The notes: a model not told the origin generated them from the sequence alone. A stretch of 5,697 nucleotides of DNA from Chloroflexota bacterium (GCA_028874675.1 JAPPJA010000103.1:1-5697), one strand, 5' to 3'. Shown: positions 1-5,697, counted from the stretch's first letter. Numbers and translations: made by a program.

Positions 1-97
1 CCCGCAACCAAATCAGGCCGGAAACACCACCATGAAGTCGTCGTTGTAGTACTAGTATTTCAACCAGATTGTATTGATGGGTTGGGGCTAAACCGTC

Positions 98-117
98 GTT
101 CCCGCGCAGGCGGGAAC
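98..117. repeat. REP-like intergenic hairpin (TTCCCGC / GCGGGAA)
   Basis: This is a perfect 8-bp inverted repeat (98-105 with 110-117) around a 4-nt GCAG loop. It is flanked by CGTC on the left and CTCGG on the right. No T-tract follows on the plus strand and only a weak one on the minus strand, so it does not look like an intrinsic terminator. Short hairpins of the type TTCCCGC-loop-GCGGGAA are widespread intergenic repeats in many bacterial genomes, and I infer that this is one of them. Only one copy is present here, so repetitiveness cannot be shown from the window. Confidence 0.6.
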
Positions 118-256
118 CTCGGAGCAGCTTGTAGGATGAGTTGCCCACAGCAATGGCGACAGGCAAGTGCCATCCATCATTTAAATCCAGTTGGACCACT
201 AGTTTAGGGGCAGGCGCATTTGGCCCCGCGTTCGGGGTGGAACGAGCAAACAAGCC

Positions 257-262
257 AGGAGG
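257..262 (+). promoter_or_regulatory. Shine-Dalgarno that sets the cupin start
   Basis: AGGAGG lies 7 nt before the ATG at 270. The same frame is open upstream to an initiation codon at 141, but that codon has no comparable ribosome binding site. The residues between them are not cupin-like. This site therefore favours the shorter 131-residue product. Confidence 0.8.
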
Positions 263-269
263 AGATACT

Positions 270-665
270 ATGCAGGCTACGGAACAGCAGAGCGGTCTGA
301 AGCCCTACGTTGTCCATGCCGTGGGCGACGCCTCGGAGACGATCCAGACGCCGGGGATGGTGCGCCAGCCGGCGGTCAACCCGGGCAAGGGCGATACCAC
401 CAGAATCTGGATGGGCAAGGTCGCCGCCGCCCCGCAGGAGAAGGGCCCGCCCCACACGCACCTGGAAGCGGAAACAGCCGCCTATGTGCTGCAGGGCCGG
501 GTAAGGGTACTGTTCGGCGACAACTTCGAGGAATGGATTGAGGCCGGCCCCGGGGACTTCCTCTTCGTACCGGCCCATACCCCGCACATTGAGGAGAACC
601 CCTACGACGAGGAGATGGTGGCCATCCTCTGCCGCGCGCCGGACAACATCGTCCAGAACCTTTAG
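270..665 (+). CDS. Small single-domain cupin protein
   Basis: A 131-residue soluble protein with one cupin beta-barrel, the usual size for a stand-alone single-domain cupin. Motif 1 is seen at residues 62-76 as H62-x-H64-x3-E68 followed by a glycine at 76. Motif 2 is seen at 95-110 as G95-x5-P101-x-H103-x2-H106-x3-N110, which matches the consensus G-x5-P-x-G-x2-H-x3-N except that the central glycine is His103. H62, H64, E68 and H106 are the expected ligands for one divalent metal (Fe, Mn, Zn or Ni in this superfamily). No signal peptide or membrane segment is visible. The start is set by AGGAGG at 257-262. The gene converges on the hydrolase gene and shares four bases with it at the stop codons. 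Cupins of this size include dioxygenases, isomerases and sensors, so the reaction cannot be named. Family assignment is firm; function is unknown. Confidence 0.88.
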   Translation: MQATEQQSGLKPYVVHAVGDASETIQTPGMVRQPAVNPGKGDTTRIWMGKVAAAPQEKGPPHTHLEAETAAYVLQGRVRVLFGDNFEEWIEAGPGDFLFVPAHTPHIEENPYDEEMVAILCRAPDNIVQNL

Positions 666-1375
666 CCCTTTAGGTGGCGGTCCAGGAACTCTATGGTGGC
701 CGGCCAGGCGGCCTGCGCTGCCGCTTCCTGGTACCGGGCGGGCTGGGTGTGGTCCAGGAAAGCATGGCCGGCGCCGGGGTAGGTACGGAAGTCGTGCTGC
801 TTGCCCAGCCTGGTCAGCTCGTCGTCCAGCGCCCTCATGTCCTGCTGCGAGGGATTGGCGTCCACCTCGCCGAAGTGAAAGAGCATGGGGCAGTTGATGC
901 CCTCCGCCAGCGCAAAGGGCGCGGCTGTGGCATTGCCCACGGTGGCCATAATGTTGCCGCCGTAGAAGGGCGCCACCGCCTTGTAGTGGAGGTTGGTGGC
1001 CGCCGAAAGCCAGGCAATCCTGCCGCCGGAGCAGAATCCGATAATCCCGATTCGGTCCGACTGGATGGACGGGTGGCTCTGCAGGAAATCCACGGTGGCG
1101 TTCATATCCGCAATGGTTTCCAGGTCGTTGAGGAACTGTCCCGCGGCCCGGCCGTCGGAGAGGGCCTCTGCCGGCACCCGGTGAAACCGGTTGGGGGCCA
1201 CGGCCGCGTAGCCTTCGCTGGCCAAGCGGTCAACAATGCCCTGGGTGAACTCCCCCAGGCCGCTGGCCGGATGGGCCACGACAACCGCCGGAAAGGGGCC
1301 CGACCCGTCGGGGACGCTGGCGTACAGGTCCATTTCTTTTCCGTCAACTTCGACCGTTTCCCAGAAAGACGGCAT
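662..1375 (-). CDS. Dienelactone hydrolase family protein (alpha/beta hydrolase)
   Basis: A 237-residue cytoplasmic alpha/beta hydrolase, close to the usual 230-240 residues of dienelactone hydrolases. The nucleophile elbow is G113-F-C115-S-G-G, with Cys in place of the usual Ser. D172 (in GEVDANP) and H204 (in GAGHAF) complete a Cys-Asp-His triad in the expected order and spacing. Two residues of classical dienelactone hydrolase appear changed by my alignment from memory: the Glu of the AQEIFG segment is Pro36 here (AHPASG), and the Arg four residues after the catalytic His is Asp208. Both act on the carboxylated dienelactone in the classical enzyme, so this protein probably hydrolyses a different ester or lactone. 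The start is supported by a perfect GGAGGAGGT on the minus strand at 1383-1391, 7 nt from the ATG. The gene diverges from the nor gene and ends inside the cupin stop codon. Substrate unknown. Confidence 0.9.
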   Translation of the reverse strand: MPSFWETVEVDGKEMDLYASVPDGSGPFPAVVVAHPASGLGEFTQGIVDRLASEGYAAVAPNRFHRVPAEALSDGRAAGQFLNDLETIADMNATVDFLQSHPSIQSDRIGIIGFCSGGRIAWLSAATNLHYKAVAPFYGGNIMATVGNATAAPFALAEGINCPMLFHFGEVDANPSQQDMRALDDELTRLGKQHDFRTYPGAGHAFLDHTQPARYQEAAAQAAWPATIEFLDRHLKG

Positions 1376-1656
1376 CTTTAATACCTCCTCCGCGCGACTG
1401 CAACTGATCGCTGCCGGGCCAGTCTAACAGAGTACCGGCAGGTTGTGGGTCTCCGTTTCCAGGAAGGGGCCGGGATAACTATTCCGGCGGAGGATGATGC
1501 CCCGAAGGTAGTATGTACGGCCACCTGATTTGCCTCTAACATAACACTCATTCCGATGGCAAAAGCTTCACGGGAACCCGGGTACCACTGCTCGGCGGAA
1601 TTTCCCGCCTCCGGTGACGCACATTCCCGACAGCCAATTCAACGGAGGTAACGCTC
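1376..1656. promoter_or_regulatory. Divergent intergenic region between hydrolase and nor genes
   Basis: These 281 bp separate two divergently transcribed genes and should therefore contain a promoter for each. Ribosome binding sites are clear at both ends: GGAGGAGGT (1383-1391, minus) and GGAGGT (1644-1649, plus). Between them I found only weak -10-like hexamers, such as TAGACT on the minus strand (1421-1426) and TAACAT on the plus strand (1537-1542), without good -35 partners. I saw no TTGAT-N4-ATCAA box of the FNR/DNR type that would mark NO-responsive control. Short palindromes occur in the nor leader: ACCCGGGT at 1576-1583, and a 5-bp stem GGCGG/CCGCC at 1594-1609. Confidence 0.5.
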
Positions 1657-4026
1657 ATGAACGACGCCACCTCAATCCCTGGCGACCCCAATATGTCCGA
1701 AGACATCGAGGCAGGCCAACGTCGCATGACCCGGGGTCTTATCTACTTGTGGGTGGGCCTGATTATCATCGTGGTGGGTTCCTTTGCCGCCTTGCTCTAC
1801 TATGGCGGGGAGGTGTACCAGATGGCCCCGCCCGTTCCGTCAGCGGTGGTCGTGACCGACGGAAGCGTCGTTCTTACCGAGGCGGATATTAACCAGGGCC
1901 AGGACGTGTGGAGATCGATCGGAGGCCACGAGCTGGGCTCGGTTTGGGGCCACGGCGCCTACACGGCCCCGGACTGGACGGCGGACTGGATACATCGGGA
2001 AGCGGTGTGGCTGCTGGAGCACTGGGCACAGGAGGACTACGGCGCCCGTTACGATATCCTGGACGGCGAGCAGGCGGCGGCGCTGCGGTCGAGACTCCAG
2101 GACGAACTGCGCACCAACACCCTGGACCCTGACACCGGGGTAATCTCCATTTCACCGCTGAGGGCGCAGGCCATCGAGGCGGTGCAGGGGCATTACACCG
2201 CGCTTTTTGGCGATGACCCCGCCCTGGACCATCTCAGGGAAAGCTACGCCATGCCGCGGTCGGTTATTCCCGATGGCGACCGGCGGGCCGCCTTCACCGC
2301 CTTTCTGTTCTGGGCGTCGTGGGCCTGCGTCACCGAACGCCCGGGCCGGGATATCACCTACACCCACAACTGGCCGCCCGAAGACCTGGTGGGCAATGGG
2401 CCCACGCCGGTGATGGTGGTCGTGTCGGTGGTGAGCTTCGTGCTCCTGCTGGGCGGCATAGGGGGCCTGGCCTGGTTCTTCGCGGCCAGCCGGGACACCT
2501 GGAGGAGTCAGCCGGCGGCAGCGCCAGCCGATCCCATGATCGGCATTGAGCCTACGCCGTCAATGAAGGCCACCCACAAGTACTTCTGGGTGGTGGGGGC
2601 CCTGGCTGTATCGCAGATTATCTTCGGCATCATAACCGCCCACTATGGCGTGGAGGGGACCGAGTTCTACGGCATTGCGCTGGCGGAACTGGTGCCCTAC
2701 TCGCTGTCGCGGACCTGGCACGTGCAGCTGGGGATGCTGTGGATTGCCACTTCCTGGCTGGCTACGGGACTTTGCCTGGTGCCGCTGATTGCGGGCTTTG
2801 AGCCCAGATTCCAGCGATGGGGAGTCAACCTTCTGCTGGTGGCCCTGATCATCGTGGTGGCCGGGTCCATGCTGGGCCAGGCCTTCGCCATCCACCAGCT
2901 GCTGGGCGACAAGATTAACTTCTGGTTCGGTCACCAGGGCTACGAGTACCTGGACCTGGGACGCTTCTGGCAGGCCCTGCTGCTGGTGGGGCTGATGCTG
3001 TGGCTGGCGCTGATGCTGAGGCCCCTGATACCAGCCTGGCGCGCGGCCAAGGGAGACAGCCGGCGGCGGCAGTTCCTGACCATATTCATGCTTTCCATCG
3101 GGGCAATAGCCTTCTTCTACTCGCCGGGTCTGATTCCGGGCCAGCATACCAACCTGGCCATCGCGGAGTACTGGCGCTGGTGGGTGGTGCACCTGTGGGT
3201 GGAGGGCTTCTTTGAAGTTTTCGCCACCGCGGTGATTTCGCTGATATTCGTGAGGCTGGGGCTGGTGCGCGTGCAGTCGGCCGTGATGGCCATCCTGTTC
3301 ACGACCATCCTGTACCTGAGCGGCGGGGTGCTGGGAATGTTCCACCACCTCTACTTCACCGGCACCTCCCCCGTAATTCTGGTTATTGGCGGGACCTTCA
3401 GCGCGCTGGAACTGATGCCCCTGGTGATGATTGGATTTGAGGCGCATGAGAACCTGTCGATGACCCGACGGACATCCTGGATTCACCACTACAAGTGGCC
3501 GGTCTATTTCTTCATAGCATCGGCCTTCTGGAACCTGGTGGGCGCGGGGCTTTTTGGCTTCCTGATAAATCCGCCTATTGCCCTCTACTATATGCAGGGC
3601 CTGAACACCACGGCGGTACACGCCCACGCGGCCCTCTTTGGGGTTTACGGCAACCTGGGCCTGGGGCTGACGCTGCTGAGCCTGCGGCTGCTGACGGTGC
3701 GGTCCCAGTGGCGAACGGGGACACTGTCCTTCGCCTTCTGGACCATCAACGTCGGGCTGGCGCTGATGGTAATGCTGAGCCTGCTGCCCGTGGGACTGGC
3801 GCAGACCTGGGCCAGCGTGGAGCACGGCATGTGGTATGCCCGGTCCGCCGAATTTCTGCAAACTCCGTGGCTGGAAGTGGCGCGGTGGCTGAGGTCTATC
3901 GGCGACACCATCTTCGCCGCCGGCATCCTGGCCCTGGGCTGGTTTGTGATTGGACTGTCCGGCGGGTGGTCCCGCAGTGGGGCCAGGGAGGACAGCATGC
4001 CCGCGATGGAGCCGGCGGGAGACTAA
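1657..4026 (+). CDS. norB: Quinol-dependent nitric oxide reductase, single subunit (qNOR)
   Basis: A 789-residue inner-membrane enzyme that reduces 2 NO to N2O with electrons from the quinol pool. It has the full qNOR plan. A first helix (about 28-50) is followed by an extracytoplasmic cytochrome-c-like domain (about 50-249, with GSVWGHGAY at 95-102 and ERPGRDITYTHNWP near 227-240). About 13 further helices follow. No CxxCH is present, so the domain lacks heme c, as expected for qNOR. By family comparison the ligands are H355 and H657 for low-spin heme b, H655 for heme b3, and H512, H563 and H564 for FeB with E516; E520 and E585 also match conserved glutamates. H329, E333 and D750 fit the quinol-site residues described for the Geobacillus enzyme. 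Keeping the FeB histidines and the quinol site argues against NO dismutase. The start at 1657 has GGAGGT 7 nt upstream; the next ATG (codon 13) has none. No denitrification gene adjoins, so detoxification or respiration are both possible. The symbol norZ is also used for this type. Confidence 0.97.
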   Translation: MNDATSIPGDPNMSEDIEAGQRRMTRGLIYLWVGLIIIVVGSFAALLYYGGEVYQMAPPVPSAVVVTDGSVVLTEADINQGQDVWRSIGGHELGSVWGHGAYTAPDWTADWIHREAVWLLEHWAQEDYGARYDILDGEQAAALRSRLQDELRTNTLDPDTGVISISPLRAQAIEAVQGHYTALFGDDPALDHLRESYAMPRSVIPDGDRRAAFTAFLFWASWACVTERPGRDITYTHNWPPEDLVGNGPTPVMVVVSVVSFVLLLGGIGGLAWFFAASRDTWRSQPAAAPADPMIGIEPTPSMKATHKYFWVVGALAVSQIIFGIITAHYGVEGTEFYGIALAELVPYSLSRTWHVQLGMLWIATSWLATGLCLVPLIAGFEPRFQRWGVNLLLVALIIVVAGSMLGQAFAIHQLLGDKINFWFGHQGYEYLDLGRFWQALLLVGLMLWLALMLRPLIPAWRAAKGDSRRRQFLTIFMLSIGAIAFFYSPGLIPGQHTNLAIAEYWRWWVVHLWVEGFFEVFATAVISLIFVRLGLVRVQSAVMAILFTTILYLSGGVLGMFHHLYFTGTSPVILVIGGTFSALELMPLVMIGFEAHENLSMTRRTSWIHHYKWPVYFFIASAFWNLVGAGLFGFLINPPIALYYMQGLNTTAVHAHAALFGVYGNLGLGLTLLSLRLLTVRSQWRTGTLSFAFWTINVGLALMVMLSLLPVGLAQTWASVEHGMWYARSAEFLQTPWLEVARWLRSIGDTIFAAGILALGWFVIGLSGGWSRSGAREDSMPAMEPAGD

Positions 4027-4050
4027 ACCAAAGACAAGGTGGGATTTACA

Positions 4051-4181
4051 TTTTCTGTAGGGGCGGGTTTCCAACCCGCCCTGTATCCCACATTGGTGAC
4101 AACGTGGGCAAATGAGGACTCCGTTCCGTTTGCCAGACTTGCTATTGGGCAGGGCAGGTTTCAAACCTGCCCCTACCAAAA
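4051..4181. repeat. REPIN/MITE-like element: paired hairpins in inverted orientation
   Basis: This element starts 24 nt after the nor stop codon. Its left end (4057-4083) and the reverse complement of its right end (4150-4176) align over 27 nt with four differences, and both are flanked outward by TTTT/AAAA. Each end is itself a hairpin with a 9-bp stem and a 3-nt loop (4061-4081 and 4152-4172). Two of the four differences are a compensatory change, G-C in the left stem to A-T in the right; the other two lie in the loop. The spacer also folds: CCCACATTG with CAACGTGGG (4087-4108) and GGCAAA with TTTGCC (4107-4134). No transposase is present and I see no clear target-site duplication. This matches REP doublets or non-autonomous elements mobilised in trans; the mobilising enzyme is unknown. 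Confidence 0.75.
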
Positions 4182-4298
4182 GATGACCGGGCTTCGCATT
4201 GAGACCGACAGCGGACGCCGCCTTGGCGCAAGTGCGCATCCCACGTTGGCTTTAGTTTAGCTGCCGGTTCTTCGTCCGGGCACAGGAATGTAACTGAA

Positions 4299-4326
4299 GG
4301 GCCCGCGCCCAGTGCGGCGTGGGCCC
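4299..4326 (+). terminator. Strong GC stem-loop, possible transcript 3' end
   Basis: An 11-bp stem (4299-4309 with 4316-4326) closes a 6-nt CAGTGC loop. Ten pairs are Watson-Crick and one is G-U when read on the plus strand; on the minus strand that pair becomes a C-A mismatch, so folding is better in plus-strand RNA. No U-tract follows (GTAACTCC), so a classical intrinsic terminator is not shown. It lies 273 nt after the nor stop codon, between two converging transcripts, where it could stabilise or end the nor message. It could also simply be another intergenic repeat. Confidence 0.35.
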
Positions 4327-4410
4327 GTAACTCCAGGCGAGAAGATTGTTGCGAACCGTTTCAATGGCTGGCCCTGGGTCCGTTTGGCGCCTGGGGAGGA
4401 AGTATTCGCA

Positions 4411-4445
4411 AGGGGGTCACCCTCAACCCCCTCCATCCTCGATGG
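4411..4445. repeat. Tandem hairpins AGGGGGT/ACCCCCT and CCATC/GATGG
   Basis: The first hairpin has a perfect 7-bp stem, 4411-4417 with 4426-4432, and an 8-nt loop. One base later a second one pairs 4433-4437 with 4441-4445 around a CTC loop. The CCCCCTCCATCCTCGATGG style resembles intergenic repeats seen in environmental GC-rich genomes (recollection, not a search). The pair lies 20 nt downstream of the small membrane protein stop codon on the minus strand, so it could mark that transcript's 3' end, but there is no U-tract. Confidence 0.45.
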
Positions 4446-4464
4446 GCAAGGGATTCTTGGATGA

Positions 4465-4710
4465 CTACGGGTGGCGGGGGTCGGTGAAGAAGGCGGAATC
4501 GCCCCGCTGGGCTGCCTGGGCCTGCAGGCGGTTAGCATTTGCCCTGCGGTGGCCGTGTCCTCCGAGAAGCACCCCCAGCAGTATGGGCGCGGCTATCAGG
4601 GTGATGAAGCCGGCTACCAGGATATGCAGGAAGATAAACGCCAGAATGAGCCCGGGAAGTATGGTCCCCACGGTGGCAAGGACCAGGACCGTTCTTTTCC
4701 GTCCATGCAT
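4465..4710 (-). CDS. Small membrane protein with two predicted helices, unknown function
   Basis: An 81-residue protein that I do not recognise. A basic N-terminus (HGRKR) leads into about 44 almost continuous hydrophobic residues (8-51), long enough for two membrane helices with a tight turn near His29. A basic, His-containing segment follows (GHGHRR, 51-56) and then a polar tail rich in Ala, Gln and Arg. Positive charge on both sides suggests a helical hairpin with both ends in the cytoplasm. I chose the ATG at 4708-4710 because GGAGG (4719-4723, minus) lies 8 nt upstream. A GTG at 4725 in the same frame would add five residues but would place its start inside that ribosome binding site. 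The hydrophobic pattern, flanking charges and ribosome binding site all support a real gene over the plus-strand frames that overlap it. It diverges from the carboxylase gene. Homology is unverified. Confidence 0.68.
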   Translation of the reverse strand: MHGRKRTVLVLATVGTILPGLILAFIFLHILVAGFITLIAAPILLGVLLGGHGHRRANANRLQAQAAQRGDSAFFTDPRHP

Positions 4711-4718
4711 ATCTCTCC

Positions 4719-4723
4719 CCTCC
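4719..4723 (-). promoter_or_regulatory. Shine-Dalgarno that sets the small membrane protein start
   Basis: Read on the minus strand this is GGAGG followed by GGAGAGAT and the ATG at 4710, a spacing of 8 nt. It overlaps the alternative GTG start at 4723-4725, which therefore is less likely to be used. Confidence 0.65.
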
Positions 4724-4881
4724 ACCGGTGAACTTCGAATCCAGACGAAGCCGCAGCGCCAGGAAATCGGACTTTGGAAGATGATAAGGGCCGGACGCCA
4801 GCGGGTCTAGTTGCTTGCCACGCAGTATAGCGTGAAAATTCGCCTTTCCCTCCAGCCTCAAACGGGCCCATCCGGGCAGGA

Positions 4882-4887
4882 TATAAT
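4882..4887 (+). promoter_or_regulatory. Candidate -10 box for the carboxylase gene
   Basis: This is a perfect TATAAT, 61 nt before the ATG at 4949, in otherwise GC-rich DNA. The hexamer 18 nt upstream (TCAAAC, 4858-4863) matches the -35 consensus poorly and there is no TGn extension, so use as a sigma-70 promoter would probably need an activator. Position and orientation suit the carboxylase gene. A weaker TATACT on the minus strand (4824-4829) could serve the divergent membrane protein gene. Confidence 0.42.
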
Positions 4888-4948
4888 TGGGACAGCGGGC
4901 AAGCGCGGCAGTCTGTCGCGAAACCCGGAGCGGCAAGTCAGGAAGGAC

Positions 4949-5697
4949 ATGGAAACGATCGGAACCAGGGCGATAACTACGGGCGGTGACTTCAGGGAGA
5001 ACCAGAGCCGAATGGAGGCTTTGGTGAAAGAGCTGAAAGAGCGATTGGCCCTGGCCCGGGCCGGCGGGGGCCAGCGGACAGTGGACCTGCACCGTAGCCG
5101 GGGCAAGCTGCTGGCCCGGGAGCGCATTGATGCCCTGGTGGATGCCAACACGCCCTTCCTGGAGTTGTGTCCGTTGGCGGCGTGGGACATGTACGAGGGA
5201 GAGGTGGCCTCCGCCGGCATTGTTACCGGCATTGGCGTGGTGCGCGGGAAGCAGGTGGTCATAGTCGCCAATGACGCCACGGTCAAGGGCGGGACCTACT
5301 ATCCCGTCACCGTCAAGAAACACCTGCGCGCCCAGGAAGTGGCCCTGGAAAACCACCTGCCCTGCATCTACCTGGTGGATTCGGGCGGGGCCTTTCTTCC
5401 ACTGCAGGCCGAGGTGTTTCCCGACCGGGACCACTTCGGGCGCATCTTCTACAACCAGGCGAGGATGTCGGCTTTGGGCATTTCCCAGGTGTCGGTGGTG
5501 ATGGGTTCGTGCACGGCCGGCGGCGCCTATATTCCGGCCATGAGCGATGAGGTGGTGATGGTGCGGGAGCAAGGCACCATCTTCCTGGGGGGGCCGCCGC
5601 TGGTCAGGGCCGCCACCGGCGAGGAGGTGGACCCGGAAACGCTGGGCGGAGCCGAGGTGCATACCCGCATTTCAGGCGTTGCCGACCACATTGCAGC
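4949..5697 (+). CDS. mccB: Acyl-CoA carboxylase carboxyltransferase (beta) subunit, methylcrotonyl-CoA type, 5' part
   Basis: The first 249 codons of a biotin-dependent carboxylase beta subunit of about 530 residues; the gene runs off the right edge with no stop. The enzyme moves CO2 from carboxybiotin to an acyl-CoA, in the methylcrotonyl case making 3-methylglutaconyl-CoA in leucine breakdown, and works with a separate biotin-carrying alpha subunit. Visible landmarks are an N-terminal helix region (20-60), ANDATVKGGTYYPVTVKK (107-124), the CoA-side oxyanion segment D144-SGGA, FPDRDHFGRIFYNQA (157-171), the second oxyanion segment GSCTAGGAY (186-194) and GTIFLGGPPLV-AATGEE (209-226). The FPDRDHFGRIFYNQA stretch is typical of methylcrotonyl- and geranyl-CoA carboxylases and not of propionyl-CoA carboxylase. 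The start has AGGAAGG at 4940-4946; the next in-frame ATG (codon 22) lacks a good site. The alpha subunit is expected downstream. Geranyl-CoA or another branched substrate is possible. Confidence 0.93.
   Translation, partial: METIGTRAITTGGDFRENQSRMEALVKELKERLALARAGGGQRTVDLHRSRGKLLARERIDALVDANTPFLELCPLAAWDMYEGEVASAGIVTGIGVVRGKQVVIVANDATVKGGTYYPVTVKKHLRAQEVALENHLPCIYLVDSGGAFLPLQAEVFPDRDHFGRIFYNQARMSALGISQVSVVMGSCTAGGAYIPAMSDEVVMVREQGTIFLGGPPLVRAATGEEVDPETLGGAEVHTRISGVADHIA

Larger units (their letters stand above)
4182..4464. other. Non-coding gap with further hairpins
   Basis: This stretch follows the paired-hairpin element and runs to the stop codon of the small membrane protein. I see no convincing gene in it on either strand. 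Short open frames crossing it translate repeat DNA (for example GAGFQPAL) rather than protein-like sequence. What it holds is a strong stem-loop at 4299-4326 and a hairpin pair at 4411-4445. It lies downstream of both flanking genes, so it is a 3' intergenic region and not a promoter region. Confidence 0.6.

Noticed and set aside
1..207. Frame open from the left edge to 207, possibly the tail of an upstream gene
   Set aside because: It reads straight through the REP-like hairpin and resembles no protein family, so I see no support for coding.
141..269. Longer N-terminus for the cupin from an initiation codon at 141
   Set aside because: The extra 43 residues are not cupin-like, and a strong AGGAGG sits right before the ATG at 270.
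674..1381. 235-codon open frame on the plus strand opposite the hydrolase gene
   Set aside because: It mirrors the hydrolase codon pattern and carries no domain; the minus-strand gene has a full catalytic triad and a perfect ribosome binding site.
1571..1615. T-box-like GGTACC and hairpin sequence before the nor gene
   Set aside because: It lacks the conserved T-box core and specifier structure, and a nor gene is not a T-box target.
2560..4239. 559-codon open frame on the minus strand opposite the nor gene
   Set aside because: It is antisense to a complete, recognisable qNOR. Its product is rich in His, Gln, Pro and Gly with no domain, which is typical of a high-GC shadow frame, and part of it translates the intergenic repeat.
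4039..4260. 73-codon open frame on the plus strand after the nor gene
   Set aside because: Its residues (GAGFQPAL and GRFQTCPY) are translations of the paired hairpins, a common source of false small proteins.
4346..4810. 154-codon open frame on the plus strand across the small membrane protein gene
   Set aside because: It has no ribosome binding site or domain and a basic, low-complexity product; the minus strand gives a coherent membrane protein.
4532..5662. 376-codon open frame on the minus strand opposite the carboxylase gene
   Set aside because: The plus strand encodes an unmistakable carboxyltransferase; the antisense product has no recognisable motif.

Overview
The window is GC-rich bacterial chromosomal DNA, tightly packed except for one repeat-filled gap. 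It holds five coding regions: a small cupin (+), a dienelactone-hydrolase-family enzyme (-), a complete quinol-dependent nitric oxide reductase (+), a two-helix small membrane protein (-), and the first 249 codons of an acyl-CoA carboxylase beta subunit of the methylcrotonyl-CoA type (+), which runs off the right edge. No tRNA, rRNA, CRISPR array, transposase or phage gene is visible. The gene content suggests a respiring heterotroph able to reduce NO and degrade branched-chain amino acids. The repeat style (GTAGGGGCGGG hairpins, TTCCCGC...GCGGGAA hairpins) recalls uncultured Chloroflexota such as Dehalococcoidia or SAR202, but that placement is a weak inference.

Layout. Positions 1-269 are non-coding as far as I can tell and carry one REP-like hairpin (98-117). 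The cupin gene (270-665) and the hydrolase gene (662-1375, minus) converge, and their stop codons overlap by 4 nt. A 281-bp region (1376-1656) separates the hydrolase from the divergent nor gene and must hold both promoters; I could not identify either confidently. The NO reductase fills 1657-4026. After it comes a 438-bp gap (4027-4464) made largely of hairpins: a symmetric REPIN/MITE-like unit at 4051-4181, a strong stem-loop at 4299-4326 and a further hairpin pair at 4411-4445. The small membrane protein (4465-4710, minus) and the carboxylase gene (from 4949, plus) diverge from a 238-bp region with a perfect TATAAT at 4882-4887.

Function. The NO reductase keeps every heme, FeB and quinol-site residue I could check, so it should reduce NO to N2O with electrons from the membrane quinol pool. 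No other denitrification gene is adjacent, so it could serve detoxification or a dispersed denitrification pathway. The other genes are oriented so that none clearly shares an operon with it. I see no convincing new multi-gene system; the most interesting non-gene signal is the paired-hairpin element behind the nor gene, whose two ends differ by a compensatory base-pair change.
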